This document shows positions 41,109-49,623 of a stretch of 64,000 bases of DNA, in pieces. Positions within the stretch are counted from its first letter, which is position 1. Each line of letters opens with the position of its first letter. The stretch is from positions 16,399 to 80,398 of the forward strand of contig CAJYAI010000004.1 in the NCBI GenBank assembly GCA_913064725.1, given 5' to 3'. The stretch comes from an uncultured Alteromonadaceae bacterium. Lineage in GTDB: Bacteria; Pseudomonadota; Gammaproteobacteria; Pseudomonadales; Halieaceae. The notes beneath the pieces were generated by a model. It was given only the letters and a program-made list of their open reading frames with translations. It was not told the origin of the DNA and did no database searches. The position numbers and the translations under genes are program-made.

Positions 41109-41882
41109 TTAGCGAGGTTGCATGCGAATACCGCCATCCAAACGAATGCACTCACCATTAATGTAATCGTTATCGATAATTGCCGCTGCGAGCTTGCCAA
41201 TTTCTTCGGGTGTTCCGAGACGCTGTGGATACAAGACTGCTTCAGAGAGTGAATCGATAGACTCCTGAGGTAACCCGGCAAACAGGGGTGTGTTGATCAT
41301 CCCGGGCGCGATGGTGTTGACGCGAATACCCATTTTTGACAAATCTCGTGCGATCGGCAACGTCATGCCCACGATTCCGCCCTTTGTTGCACTGTAGGCC
41401 GCCTGGCCCATCTGGCCCTCGTAGGCAGCGACTGACGCGGTATTGATAATGACCCCACGCCCCATGTACTGGTCCACTGGCTCATTATGTTGCATACGCA
41501 CGGCACACAGGCGGATAACGTTAAATGTTCCTGTCAAGTTAACCGCAATCACCTTATCCCAGAGGTCTAATGGAAAAGCGCCGTCTCGGCCTACAGTTCT
41601 TGCAGCATTTGCAATCCCAGCACAGTTAACAACCGCGTAGATAGCGCCAAACTGACCTATACCCGCGTCAATACCAGCCTCTACAGATGCGGCATCTGCG
41701 ACGTTTACCTGAGCGAAATGACAGCGATCGGCCCCCATCTCTTCGACCATGGCCGCGCCTGCATCAGCGTTGAGATCAAAGATAATGACATTGCCTCCAT
41801 CTGCATAAATGCGTCTTGCGACAGCCTGACCAATACCCGATGCACCGCCAGTTACGACGGCTGCTCTTCCTGAAATATCCAT
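41109..41882 (-). CDS. 3-hydroxyacyl-CoA dehydrogenase, SDR type (HSD10-like)
   Basis: Short-chain dehydrogenase, 257 aa. NAD site TGGASGIG (11-18), D36 in IIFDLNAD favouring NAD+ over NADP+, NCAGI, and the triad S150, Y163, K167 (INTASVAAYEGQMG, YSATK). The C-terminal third (GMTLPIARDLSKMGIRVNTI followed by APGMINTPLF) closely follows human HSD17B10 / 2-methyl-3-hydroxybutyryl-CoA dehydrogenase, so it likely oxidises a short branched 3-hydroxyacyl-CoA. It lies between thiolase-like and crotonase genes, which supports a beta-oxidation role. Confidence 0.88.
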   Translation of the reverse strand: MDISGRAAVVTGGASGIGQAVARRIYADGGNVIIFDLNADAGAAMVEEMGADRCHFAQVNVADAASVEAGIDAGIGQFGAIYAVVNCAGIANAARTVGRDGAFPLDLWDKVIAVNLTGTFNVIRLCAVRMQHNEPVDQYMGRGVIINTASVAAYEGQMGQAAYSATKGGIVGMTLPIARDLSKMGIRVNTIAPGMINTPLFAGLPQESIDSLSEAVLYPQRLGTPEEIGKLAAAIIDNDYINGECIRLDGGIRMQPR

Positions 41883-41909
41883 AACGTTCCTCTGTTTAAT
41901 GTGCGTGTG

Positions 41910-43445
41910 TCAGGCCAGACCGACCACGCGATGCGTGTTTTCCCCTGAAGGCTCGATTAAAACCCGAGTACCCATTGGCTCACCCTCGACAAAGAGGTCA
42001 AAGAGCTCTCCTGCCTCTAGTAATGCGGCGGCTATGACACGCTCTCCCGTGTCCGTGATAGCCAACAGCGCGAGCCATCGTCCCTCTGGAATCATTTTCA
42101 TGGTAAATGTTTCTACCGTCGCTGCCCCGCCGAATTCTGAGGCAAGGGCAGCCTTATTTCCAGTCTCTTGGAACGTCTTCTGACCGTGCAATGGATCAAC
42201 TACACCGGGAAGCGCGCCGTACACGCCCACAGCATGTTTGGATAGATGTCCACCCAATGCGCCGACCAGCACCGTCTTATAGGAGCCAGCCTGAATAGCG
42301 AGCACCGCGCTCGCAATCGCATGCATGGAGTAGTTATTACCCGGACCACCAAAAAACGGCAGGCCGCCTGTTAAGCTTATTGGTCGACCGTCATGAATAT
42401 CGATTTTCAATGCTTCCATCGCCTCAATAACGGCGACTGGGAAGCAGCTATACAAATCAAAGGCATCGATATCATCTGAGGACAGTCCTGATGCACGAAG
42501 GGCACTGTCATAGGTCCACCTCAAGGCTGGCGATAGTGATAAGTCGCAGCGATCGAGCAGAGGCTGCTCTGCCGCTTCGGCAAAACCCCGCAAGTAAACC
42601 GCTCTGTCATCCAATCCAAGCGCTTTCGCGAGGTCGAAACTCATAATGAGAATTGCCGCGGCTTGATTGACCCCATCTTTCGCCACCATCGCTTTAAGAT
42701 GGGGATCACCAACTTTACGATTACCTGCCGACTCGATGGCGATATCGTCATCGGCAGGAATGCTGTCAAACATGGTAAACGGGTTACTTCGGGCTGCCCT
42801 AGCCAGCGGGGTCATGACCTCCCCTAAGTACCGGAGGTAGCGATCTCGGGACATGCCGCGCCTCTGGCGTTTGGCGTGCTCCATAAGCGGGTAGATATCA
42901 ATTGGCGCAATCAGTTTATGAGCGGCTAAGGCAGGCACGAACTGATCTTCTAGCCCCATACCATCATCGGACTGGGCTCCCTCGACTTGCTCAGCCCAAT
43001 CCAAAGTCTCTCCTGACCGTTGATGCGCACGCATTGTCGCAATAGCCTCGGCACCGCAGAGCACGACGGCTTGGGCTTCACCACGTGCGATCATACTGCA
43101 AGCCCGCGCTGTATATTGCTGGGGACTCTGCCCACCTGCTGTCGCGTAGATAGCCTTGGCCGCCTCCAAACCGGCACGGTTCGCGACCGATCGCGCAAAT
43201 TTGTCACTAAATCCGAAGGGCGCAAGCAGCGGTTTGATGCGGTCAGGAACCGAATCGACGAAGGTACGCATCACCATCACATGGTCAACATGCTCTGCAA
43301 CGCACTCGGTACCTGCCGTTTCCAATACGTCGATAACCGCTTTTGCCGCCAAAACACTTGGTCCAAGTCTCTCCCACGTATCGCCCAGGCGGTCCGTGAC
43401 CTGACTGGCAGCAACCAACACTGGGGTATTTCCCGCAATTGACAT
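41910..43445 (-). CDS. Thiolase-like acetyl-CoA acetyltransferase family protein
   Basis: 511 aa from the ATG that overlaps the tpiA stop by one base (TGATG). It belongs to the thiolase-like (TLP/SCP2-related) group with a C-terminal extra domain (about 420-505). Thiolase features: opening PVLVAASQVTDR, ARGEAQAVVLCGAEA, a mid-region DAFDLYSCFPVAV and FFGGPGNNYSMHAIAS with the conserved histidine. The nucleophile region, normally CxSG, instead reads TAGGQSPQQYTARACSM, so the usual Cys-x-Ser-Gly is absent. It may still thiolyse an unusual acyl-CoA, or serve another acyl transfer. It is followed by the HSD10-type gene after 27 bp. Confidence 0.8.
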   Translation of the reverse strand: MSIAGNTPVLVAASQVTDRLGDTWERLGPSVLAAKAVIDVLETAGTECVAEHVDHVMVMRTFVDSVPDRIKPLLAPFGFSDKFARSVANRAGLEAAKAIYATAGGQSPQQYTARACSMIARGEAQAVVLCGAEAIATMRAHQRSGETLDWAEQVEGAQSDDGMGLEDQFVPALAAHKLIAPIDIYPLMEHAKRQRRGMSRDRYLRYLGEVMTPLARAARSNPFTMFDSIPADDDIAIESAGNRKVGDPHLKAMVAKDGVNQAAAILIMSFDLAKALGLDDRAVYLRGFAEAAEQPLLDRCDLSLSPALRWTYDSALRASGLSSDDIDAFDLYSCFPVAVIEAMEALKIDIHDGRPISLTGGLPFFGGPGNNYSMHAIASAVLAIQAGSYKTVLVGALGGHLSKHAVGVYGALPGVVDPLHGQKTFQETGNKAALASEFGGAATVETFTMKMIPEGRWLALLAITDTGERVIAAALLEAGELFDLFVEGEPMGTRVLIEPSGENTHRVVGLA

Positions 43446-44170
43446 CAAGAGCTCTCCCCTACGCTTGCGCAAATCTGCCAAAAAGACTCCGCTTCGAGCG
43501 ATGCGCCACCGACCAGTAAACCATCGACCTCAGGTGCCTTAGAGAAACTCGCGCAATTGGTCACGCTGACGCTGCCACCATAAAGTACGCGAATATCTCC
43601 AAGCGATTCAGCAAGCGCCGCTTTGATGCGACCGTGCATTGCGCTTGCTATCTCTGGCGACGCAGCCTCACCCGAACCGATCGCCCAAACCGGCTCGTAC
43701 GCAATGACAAGATCTGAGGTTAATCCAACGCAACTGTCGATAACCTGTCGAGTAACAAAATCCTCTGCTAGGCCTGCCTCGCGTTCCGACGCAGACTCAC
43801 CTACGCAGACCACGGGTGTCATACCCAGAGCTTGTACCTGTCGCGCTTTTTCAGCGATCTGCTCATTGGCTTCAGCATAGTTTTGTCGTCGTTCCGAGTG
43901 CCCGACGATGACATAGCGACAGGTAAAATCAGAGAGCATCTTTGCTGAGACATCACCAGTGCGAGCGCCAATTGATTGGGTAGATGCATCCTGACCGGCT
44001 AGTGAGACATTTGGGAGATCAGTCATCAGTGCCAAATAGGGCACCGGCGGTGCTATCGCAACCTCAACCCCTTTCAATAGCCGTTTCGAAGACCACATCG
44101 CCTTGAACGAGACCACACCATCGAGATCGATGGCCATTTTCCAGTTACCCATGACGAGCGGTGTTATCAT
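43445..44170 (-). CDS. tpiA: Triosephosphate isomerase
   Basis: Glycolytic enzyme interconverting dihydroxyacetone phosphate and glyceraldehyde 3-phosphate. 241 aa, near the usual 250. Catalytic residues: K11 in GNWKM, the electrophilic histidine in IVGHSERR (near 91) and the base E in AYEPVWAIGSG (near 160), with phosphate-binding LYGGSV and GLLVGGASL. In most gammas tpiA lies before secG/nusA; here it is the first gene of an operon with fatty-acid-type genes, joined to the thiolase-like gene by TGATG. It is divergent from avtA across an 88-bp gap. Confidence 0.94.
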   Translation of the reverse strand: MITPLVMGNWKMAIDLDGVVSFKAMWSSKRLLKGVEVAIAPPVPYLALMTDLPNVSLAGQDASTQSIGARTGDVSAKMLSDFTCRYVIVGHSERRQNYAEANEQIAEKARQVQALGMTPVVCVGESASEREAGLAEDFVTRQVIDSCVGLTSDLVIAYEPVWAIGSGEAASPEIASAMHGRIKAALAESLGDIRVLYGGSVSVTNCASFSKAPEVDGLLVGGASLEAESFWQICASVGESS

Positions 44171-44258
44171 TCAACCTTATCTCTTGTTATGTGGCGATAG
44201 CGCGTGCCTGGTCATGACCAGGACGCGACTTGATCGCTTTTCGGGGTGTTCGAAAGAC

Positions 44259-45521
44259 ATGAACTTTTCAAATTACGCTAAACATTACAGTAGCCAAAGC
44301 GGCATCGTCCAGCTAATGGAGGATTTGAGTGTGGCGCCGCCTCAAGACGGCTCGCTGTACCCGCTCGGTGGCGGCAACCCAGCACATATCCCAGAAGTTC
44401 AGGACGCGCTGAGAGAGAGCGCACTGGCTCTTGCATCAGATCGTCATCGATTCGCCAGGATGATCGGTGATTACGATTCGCCACAGGGGCACGAGGCGTT
44501 TAGGCAGTGCCTCGCGGAGCAGCTATCGTCTCTGTTCCAAAGGCCGCTGACCGCGGACAACATCGCCATCACAAATGGCAGTCAAGCCAGCTTTGAGGTG
44601 TTATTTAATGCCTTTGCCGGACGGTATGCAGACGGCAGCTGGCGACATATCGCCCTACCCATTGCGCCGGAATACATCGGCTATAACGACATGTCTCGAC
44701 AGGAGCGAGGGATCTTAAAATCAACCGCAGCGCGAATAGACCTGCTTGGGGATAGGCAGTTCAAATACGGTGTAAACCTGTCCGAGTTCACAGTAGAGCC
44801 CGAGACCACAGGGGCCGTCTGCCTGTCCCGACCAACCAACCCCTCGGGCAATGTCATTTCAGACGCCGAACTATCTCAGGTAGCCGATCGTTGCCGGACG
44901 GCGGGTGTACCGCTCATCATCGATGGAGCCTATGGACTTCCCTTTCCGGGAATGATCTATACCGAAGCCACACCCTTTTGGGATGACAACACGATTCTAT
45001 GTCTCAGCCTCTCTAAGCTTGGATTACCAGGCGTGCGAACTGGCATCATTGTGGCGACTCCTGACGTAACCCGTCTGATTAGAAATGCCAATGCCATCAA
45101 CGGACTGGCACCCGCAAGAACCGGACCTGAGTTGGTCCTCCCACTTTTGCAGAGCAATACGCTTACCGATTTATTGGAGCGCGTCATAAAACCACATTAT
45201 CTAAATAAACAGGTCGCGGCGGTTGACGCCCTATTAGCGGCCGCGGGCGATCTGCCAATACGCTTTCATCAGCCCAACGGTGCCATGTTCTTGTGGACCT
45301 GGTTTGAAGGCATCCCGGGGGGAACCCATGAACTTTATCGACGTGCGGCGCAAGAGGGGGTAGTCACGGTACCCGGCCACCATTTTTTTCAAGGTTTGGA
45401 GACAACATGGCAGCACGCCAATGAATGCTTGCGTATCAACTATGCCGGAGACGAACACACGGTTCGCGAGGGTATAGAACGCCTGCTATTAATTGCCAAA
45501 CGCCAGTATCAACAAGGCTGA
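44259..45521 (+). CDS. avtA: Valine-pyruvate aminotransferase
   Basis: PLP enzyme making alanine and 2-oxoisovalerate from valine and pyruvate (or the reverse). 420 aa from the ATG that begins MNFSNYAKHY; the open frame upstream overlaps tpiA and is rejected. Fold-type I residues: NGSQASFEVL, N194 in SRPTNPSG, D222 in IIDGAYG, the PLP lysine K253 in SLSKLGLPGVRTG and a C-terminal arginine in CLRINYAG. The opening LSVAPPQDGSLYPLGGGNPA is typical of AvtA. Its stop TGA abuts the stop of sat with no base between. Confidence 0.9.
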   Translation: MNFSNYAKHYSSQSGIVQLMEDLSVAPPQDGSLYPLGGGNPAHIPEVQDALRESALALASDRHRFARMIGDYDSPQGHEAFRQCLAEQLSSLFQRPLTADNIAITNGSQASFEVLFNAFAGRYADGSWRHIALPIAPEYIGYNDMSRQERGILKSTAARIDLLGDRQFKYGVNLSEFTVEPETTGAVCLSRPTNPSGNVISDAELSQVADRCRTAGVPLIIDGAYGLPFPGMIYTEATPFWDDNTILCLSLSKLGLPGVRTGIIVATPDVTRLIRNANAINGLAPARTGPELVLPLLQSNTLTDLLERVIKPHYLNKQVAAVDALLAAAGDLPIRFHQPNGAMFLWTWFEGIPGGTHELYRRAAQEGVVTVPGHHFFQGLETTWQHANECLRINYAGDEHTVREGIERLLLIAKRQYQQG

Positions 45522-46712
45522 TTAGCTGTCGAGCGATTGATAGTAGTCCATCAAGATCTTCGCCACCTCGGGACGAGAGAACTCTGCCGGTGGCGCAATA
45601 CCCTGCCCCAACATTTGGCGGACCTTAGTGCCCGAGAGCAATACAAAGTCGTCTGGCGTGTGATCCGGCGCGTCTTTCATCATCACAACTCGGTCTAGCT
45701 TTTTACTGTAGGCCGTGTGATCTGCCCGGTAAATCTGTATTTCCAGCGACCCCTCAGGCACACGCTCGTCAAAAATCGTTTGGGCGTCGAAACCACCGTA
45801 ATAATCGCCCACTCCAGCGTGATCACGTCCTACAATGAGTTCCGTACACCCGGCGTTTTGTCGGAAAACGGCGTGCAAGACAGCCTCTCTGGGCCCCGCA
45901 TACAGCATGTCAAAGCCATAGCCCGTAACCATGACCGTATTTGCTGGAAAGTAGTGGTCTACCATCGTACGAATGGCATCATCACGAACCTCTGCAGGTA
46001 TGTCACCCGCTTTCAGCTTCCCTAAGAGCATATGAATGAGCACTCCATCCGCTTGGAGATCATCCATTGCCATGCGGCATAGCTCCTCGTGAGCCCGATG
46101 CATCGGGTTACGTGTTTGAAATGCTACGACGCGCTGCCAACCGCGTGATTCAATTTCAGAGCGAATCTCGACAGCCGTCCGAAATGTATCGGGAAAGTCC
46201 GACTGAAAATAGGAGTAGTTCAAAACCTCGATAGGACCAGACAGCAAAATCCGACCCTGACCGTTGAATGTGGCAACACCTGGATGCTCAGGGTCCTGAG
46301 TACCGAAGATCTCTAGAGTCATCAGAGCCATATCGTGATCAGACAGCGACTCAACTGCACTAACGTCCATTACGGCGATAACCGGCTCACCCTCAATATT
46401 TGGATCTCTTAATGCAATACGATCACCCGGCTCTCCTGAGAAGCTCTCAACAAGATTGAGCACAGGAATGGGCCAAAATAAACCCTGTGTGGTGCTCAGA
46501 GTCTTGGCAACACTCAGCGCATCAGCTCGGTTCATGTAGCCCTCCAGCGGTGTGAAGTAACCTGCGGCTAGCATCACCGCGTTAGCGGCGGTGGCCGATG
46601 ACACAGTAATCGACAAAAGACCGTCGGCCTCTTCGCGCAAATCGGCTAAGCGTTGACCCGATGCAATACGGGGATTCAGTGCATCGGCACCATGGGGCTT
46701 GATAAGAGTCAT
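45522..46712 (-). CDS. sat: Sulfate adenylyltransferase (homomeric ATP sulfurylase)
   Basis: Activates sulfate with ATP to adenosine 5'-phosphosulfate. 396 aa from the ATG giving MTLIKPHGAD; a longer frame overlaps cysC. Active-site motifs QTRNPMHRAHEE and GRDHAGVGDYYGGFDAQ, and MMLLG-like IHMLLGKLK, are typical of the Sat/MET3 type, which is unrelated to the CysDN type found in enteric bacteria. It follows cysC by 19 bp, forming a cysC-sat unit that produces APS then PAPS. Confidence 0.95.
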   Translation of the reverse strand: MTLIKPHGADALNPRIASGQRLADLREEADGLLSITVSSATAANAVMLAAGYFTPLEGYMNRADALSVAKTLSTTQGLFWPIPVLNLVESFSGEPGDRIALRDPNIEGEPVIAVMDVSAVESLSDHDMALMTLEIFGTQDPEHPGVATFNGQGRILLSGPIEVLNYSYFQSDFPDTFRTAVEIRSEIESRGWQRVVAFQTRNPMHRAHEELCRMAMDDLQADGVLIHMLLGKLKAGDIPAEVRDDAIRTMVDHYFPANTVMVTGYGFDMLYAGPREAVLHAVFRQNAGCTELIVGRDHAGVGDYYGGFDAQTIFDERVPEGSLEIQIYRADHTAYSKKLDRVVMMKDAPDHTPDDFVLLSGTKVRQMLGQGIAPPAEFSRPEVAKILMDYYQSLDS

Positions 46713-46731
46713 TGCGGGCTCGCTGTCTTGA

Positions 46732-47346
46732 TTATGAGATGAGACCACGCGAACGCAGCGTGGCAATAATTAGCTCGACCTCTTCTTCTAGGGTTTGCTG
46801 ATCAGTTTTTAGGTGGATCTCCGGGGCGTTGGGCGCTTCGTAGGGATCGTCAATGCCCGTGAAGTTCTTGATCTCGCCAGCGCGTGCCTTTTTGTAGAGG
46901 CCCTTCGGATCTCGGGCTTCTGCGGCTTCTAGGCTGCAGTCGACAAAGACCTCGATGAAGTCCATGCCCGCCTGTTCATGTACCTGCCTGACTAAAGCGC
47001 GATCGTTGAGGTAGGGGGAAATAAAGCTCGATAACACCAGCACGCCAGAGTCCACAAACAACTTGGAAATCTCACCTACACGGCGAATATTTTCTGTGCG
47101 ATCGGCCTCACTAAAACCCAGATTTTTATTGATACCAAAGCGTACATTATCGCCGTCAAGGCGATAGCAAAGCACTCCCATGTCGTGTAGCACGCCCTCT
47201 AGTGCAACCGCAACGGTGCTCTTCCCTGAACCTGATAACCCCGTAAACCACAAGGTTGCTCCACCATGCCCCAGCAGCGAGCCGCGTTCTTTGCGGGTTA
47301 TCTCTCCCTCATGCCAATGGATATTGGTCGCTTTTTGGTCCGTCAT
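46732..47346 (-). CDS. cysC: Adenylylsulfate kinase CysC
   Basis: Phosphorylates APS to PAPS. 204 aa from the ATG giving [14 protein letters not shown], which has GGAG five bases upstream; an ATG 24 bp further up is possible. P-loop [28 protein letters not shown], the [10 protein letters not shown] helix, and [20 protein letters not shown] all match APS kinase. It is the first gene of the cysC-sat unit and is divergent from a LysR-type regulator, whose likely target it is. Confidence 0.95.
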   Translation of the reverse strand: MTDQKATNIHWHEGEITRKERGSLLGHGGATLWFTGLSGSGKSTVAVALEGVLHDMGVLCYRLDGDNVRFGINKNLGFSEADRTENIRRVGEISKLFVDSGVLVLSSFISPYLNDRALVRQVHEQAGMDFIEVFVDCSLEAAEARDPKGLYKKARAGEIKNFTGIDDPYEAPNAPEIHLKTDQQTLEEEVELIIATLRSRGLIS

Positions 47347-47440
47347 AGTTGCTCCTTTATTCACTTTCATAGTTTATTCGATAGCATCAATCTATAAAAA
47401 CGGTTTAAATCTCTTATATCTACCTATTTTTAAGGTTTAT

Positions 47441-48325
47441 ATGCGATTTACATTAAAGCAGCTGCAGGTCCTAAAAACGGTAAGCGAGCGTCAGTCAACG
47501 ACAGCTGCAGCGAGCGCTTTGTCTCTATCACAATCTGCTGTCAGCTCGGCTTTGCAACAACTTGAAGCTCAGATTGGCAGTCAGCTCTTTGACCGTGTTG
47601 GTCGGCAGCTCCGACTCAATCGGGTGGGCTACTCTGCACTACCCGATGTACTTGCTTTGCTTGAACAGGCTCATAATTTAGAGCAGCAGCTTCTTGGATC
47701 ACCGGTTTCCGGAACGATTGAGATAGGTGCGAGTTTTACCATTGCCAATCATGTCATTGTCGATGCCATGGTCGACTTCCAAGAGTTGTACTCGGATATT
47801 GATATCAGAATTACCAGCGATAATTCGCCAGGAATCACCGATAAGGTCATCCGCGGTGACATTGACTTTGGCTTAGTCGAATCCAAAGTCACTGATACGA
47901 GCATCTGCTGCGAGCCTTGGCTCAAGGACGAACTCGTCATCTTTTCCAGCCCAACACACCCGCTGACGAATCAGTCACTGGTCTCGCGCGATGACCTAGC
48001 AGCGGCCACATGGGTTCTCCGAGAACCTGGATCAGGTGCTCGCTCTATGTTTAATAAGACGTTCGACGAAGACCTAAATACCATCGACATCGCCATGGAA
48101 TTTCGGCATAACGAACCCATCAAGCGCGCTGTAGCGCGGGGAGTGGGTATCGGATGCCTATCTAGCCGGGTGCTTGAGCGAGAGTTAGCGGATCAGACCC
48201 TGAACGCACTCGAGGTTGAACCATCAGCGCGTATGCCCCGTCGATTTTTTATGATCAAGCGGCACAACAGCCGGATACCGCCTGCTGCAGAGGCCTTTTG
48301 GGAACAGTGCCTAGCTATGACCTAA
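47441..48325 (+). CDS. LysR-type transcriptional regulator (probable sulfur regulator)
   Basis: 294 aa from the ATG giving MRFTLKQLQVLKTVSE; a longer frame overlaps cysC on the other strand and is rejected. HTH about 18-38 (TTAAASALSLSQSAVSSALQQLE), then the LysR substrate-binding fold with GTIEIGASFTIANHVI, DFGLVES and AVARGVGIGCLSS. The N-terminal half resembles CysL/YeiE-like regulators. It is divergent from cysC-sat with 94 bp between start codons, so it probably controls sulfate activation; the effector is not known. Confidence 0.8.
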   Translation: MRFTLKQLQVLKTVSERQSTTAAASALSLSQSAVSSALQQLEAQIGSQLFDRVGRQLRLNRVGYSALPDVLALLEQAHNLEQQLLGSPVSGTIEIGASFTIANHVIVDAMVDFQELYSDIDIRITSDNSPGITDKVIRGDIDFGLVESKVTDTSICCEPWLKDELVIFSSPTHPLTNQSLVSRDDLAAATWVLREPGSGARSMFNKTFDEDLNTIDIAMEFRHNEPIKRAVARGVGIGCLSSRVLERELADQTLNALEVEPSARMPRRFFMIKRHNSRIPPAAEAFWEQCLAMT

Positions 48326-48354
48326 GACCAGCCGTATCATGTAACACTAATCGC

Positions 48355-48429
48355 CTTAGTGGCCTCATTGGTCTTCGTAGTCTTAGTGGCGTCATTCGAC
48401 ACATTCGACATATTCGACATATTCGACAA
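48355..48429. repeat. 9-bp-period tandem repeat
   Basis: ATTCGACAY occurs four times in a row with only end-base changes at 48394-48429. The preceding 39 bp keep the same 9-bp step in diverged form and include a 15-bp direct repeat, CTTAGTGGCSTCATT, 27 bp apart (48355 and 48382). It lies in the 120-bp gap between lysR and the FMN reductase gene, ending 16 bp before the reductase ATG. Confidence 0.85.
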
Positions 48430-48445
48430 GGGTTAAAACAAAGCC

Positions 48446-49057
48446 ATGCGTATTGCAATTATCATAGGCAGCCACCGGAAAGACTCACAGAGCGGCAAAA
48501 TCGGTCGATTCCTGCAGGGTCAAATCGAGAGCTTAGGCAATCATGACTGCTGGACCTGCGATCTAGGAAAAGATCCCCTACCCCTCTGGGATGAGGATAT
48601 TGGAAGTGATGCGCCACATTGGGCAGCTGTGCCAGCACTCAATGAGCGACTCGGCCATTCTGATGCCTTTATCGTCATCGCACCTGAGTGGCACGGCATG
48701 GTTCCGGCAACACTCAAAAACTTTTTCCTGGTTTGTGGTGGGGGCGGAACAGTGGCGCACAAGCCAGCACTGGCCGTAGGCGTGTCGGTTGGTCCTGGTG
48801 GCAGCTACCCAATCAATGAGCTCAGAACAAGTAGCTACAAGAATAATCGTATTTGTTACCTACCTGAGCACCTGATCGTCAGAAATTGCTCAGTAGTAAT
48901 GAACGAAGACGATGCAACAAACGATAAAGACGAGCACAGCTACATAAGCGAACGCAGCCTTTACTGCATGCGACAATTACTGGCGTACAGCGAAGCACTG
49001 GCTCAGGTTCGCGCATCCGGCACCACGGATCTGACGCCCTACCCCAACGGCATGTGA
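48446..49057 (+). CDS. NAD(P)H-dependent FMN reductase-like flavoprotein
   Basis: 203 aa flavodoxin-fold protein. FMN-phosphate loop IIIGSHRKDSQSGKIGRFL (about 6-24), PLPLWDEDI, then the mid motif IAPEWHGMVPATLKNFF where the common YNGS/PEYN loop reads EWHGM. This matches the NADPH-dependent FMN reductase/azoreductase family but with an uncommon loop. It could supply reduced flavin to a monooxygenase or act as a quinone reductase. Close to sulfur genes and to a flavin reductase. Confidence 0.8.
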   Translation: MRIAIIIGSHRKDSQSGKIGRFLQGQIESLGNHDCWTCDLGKDPLPLWDEDIGSDAPHWAAVPALNERLGHSDAFIVIAPEWHGMVPATLKNFFLVCGGGGTVAHKPALAVGVSVGPGGSYPINELRTSSYKNNRICYLPEHLIVRNCSVVMNEDDATNDKDEHSYISERSLYCMRQLLAYSEALAQVRASGTTDLTPYPNGM

Positions 49058-49082
49058 TTTTACTGAGGGGATATTGATCCGG

Positions 49083-49158
49083 GCTCTTTTAATAGAGACC
49101 CTTTTCAATCAAAGCTCTTTTAATCAAGGCTCTTTCAATAAAGGCTCTTTTAATCAAG
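49083..49158. repeat. 15-bp tandem repeat, five units, running into the end of the flavin reductase gene
   Basis: Units read GCTCTTTTAATCAAG with small changes at 49083-49097, 49098-49113 (16 bp, diverged), 49114-49128, 49129-49143 and 49144-49158; the third and fifth are identical. It fills the gap between two convergent genes, and the last nine bases encode the final residues and stop of the flavin reductase. Confidence 0.88.
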
Positions 49159-49623
49159 GCGCTTGTAGCCGCCAGCAAAGAAAACGAGGGGATCGCCTTC
49201 AACGTTGGCAAACGCGGCGACCTCACCGACGATGATATGGTGGTCTCCGCCCTGGTGCAGTGCGGTTAGTCGGCACGAAAAAGTAGCGAGCGCGCCTTTG
49301 ATCAACGGGACACCAAAGTTATCGACCACACAATCCCCAGGATCGACCTTGTGATCGAGTGACCGCGCATAGCGATTAGACAGTGCCTCTTGCGATTGCG
49401 CCAATACTGAAATGCCGTATCGATCACAGGTAGTAAAAGCTGAGAAGCAGTCCGATGTGTTTTGAATACTCCAAAGCACAAGCGCGGGATCCAGAGAGAC
49501 GGCACTAAACGAGTTGACTGTCATCCCAATCGCACCATGCTCATCATCGTCAGTAGTTAAAATACACACACCAGTGGCAAACTGACCCAATGTATTTCTA
49601 AGCGCGCGAGTATCCAAAATCAT
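49150..49623 (-). CDS. Flavin reductase domain protein (DIM6/NTAB family)
   Basis: 157 aa from ATG 49623, with GGAGGGGG just upstream; an in-frame start 30 bp further up adds little. FMN-binding split-barrel: LRNTLGQFATGVCILTT near the N-terminus, IGMTVNSFSAVSLDPALVLW, and C-terminal HHIIVGEVAAF. This is the family of the small component of two-component flavin monooxygenases. No monooxygenase gene is adjacent, so its partner is unknown. Its last codons lie within the tandem repeat. Confidence 0.85.
   Translation of the reverse strand: MILDTRALRNTLGQFATGVCILTTDDDEHGAIGMTVNSFSAVSLDPALVLWSIQNTSDCFSAFTTCDRYGISVLAQSQEALSNRYARSLDHKVDPGDCVVDNFGVPLIKGALATFSCRLTALHQGGDHHIIVGEVAAFANVEGDPLVFFAGGYKRLD

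Noticed and set aside
48298..48546. 82-codon frame with RHI repeats
   Set aside because: Its periodic protein sequence is only the 9-bp DNA repeat read in frame; it overlaps two real genes.
48355..49158. CRISPR array
   Set aside because: Repeat units are 9-16 bp and directly adjacent with no spacers; no cas genes in the window.
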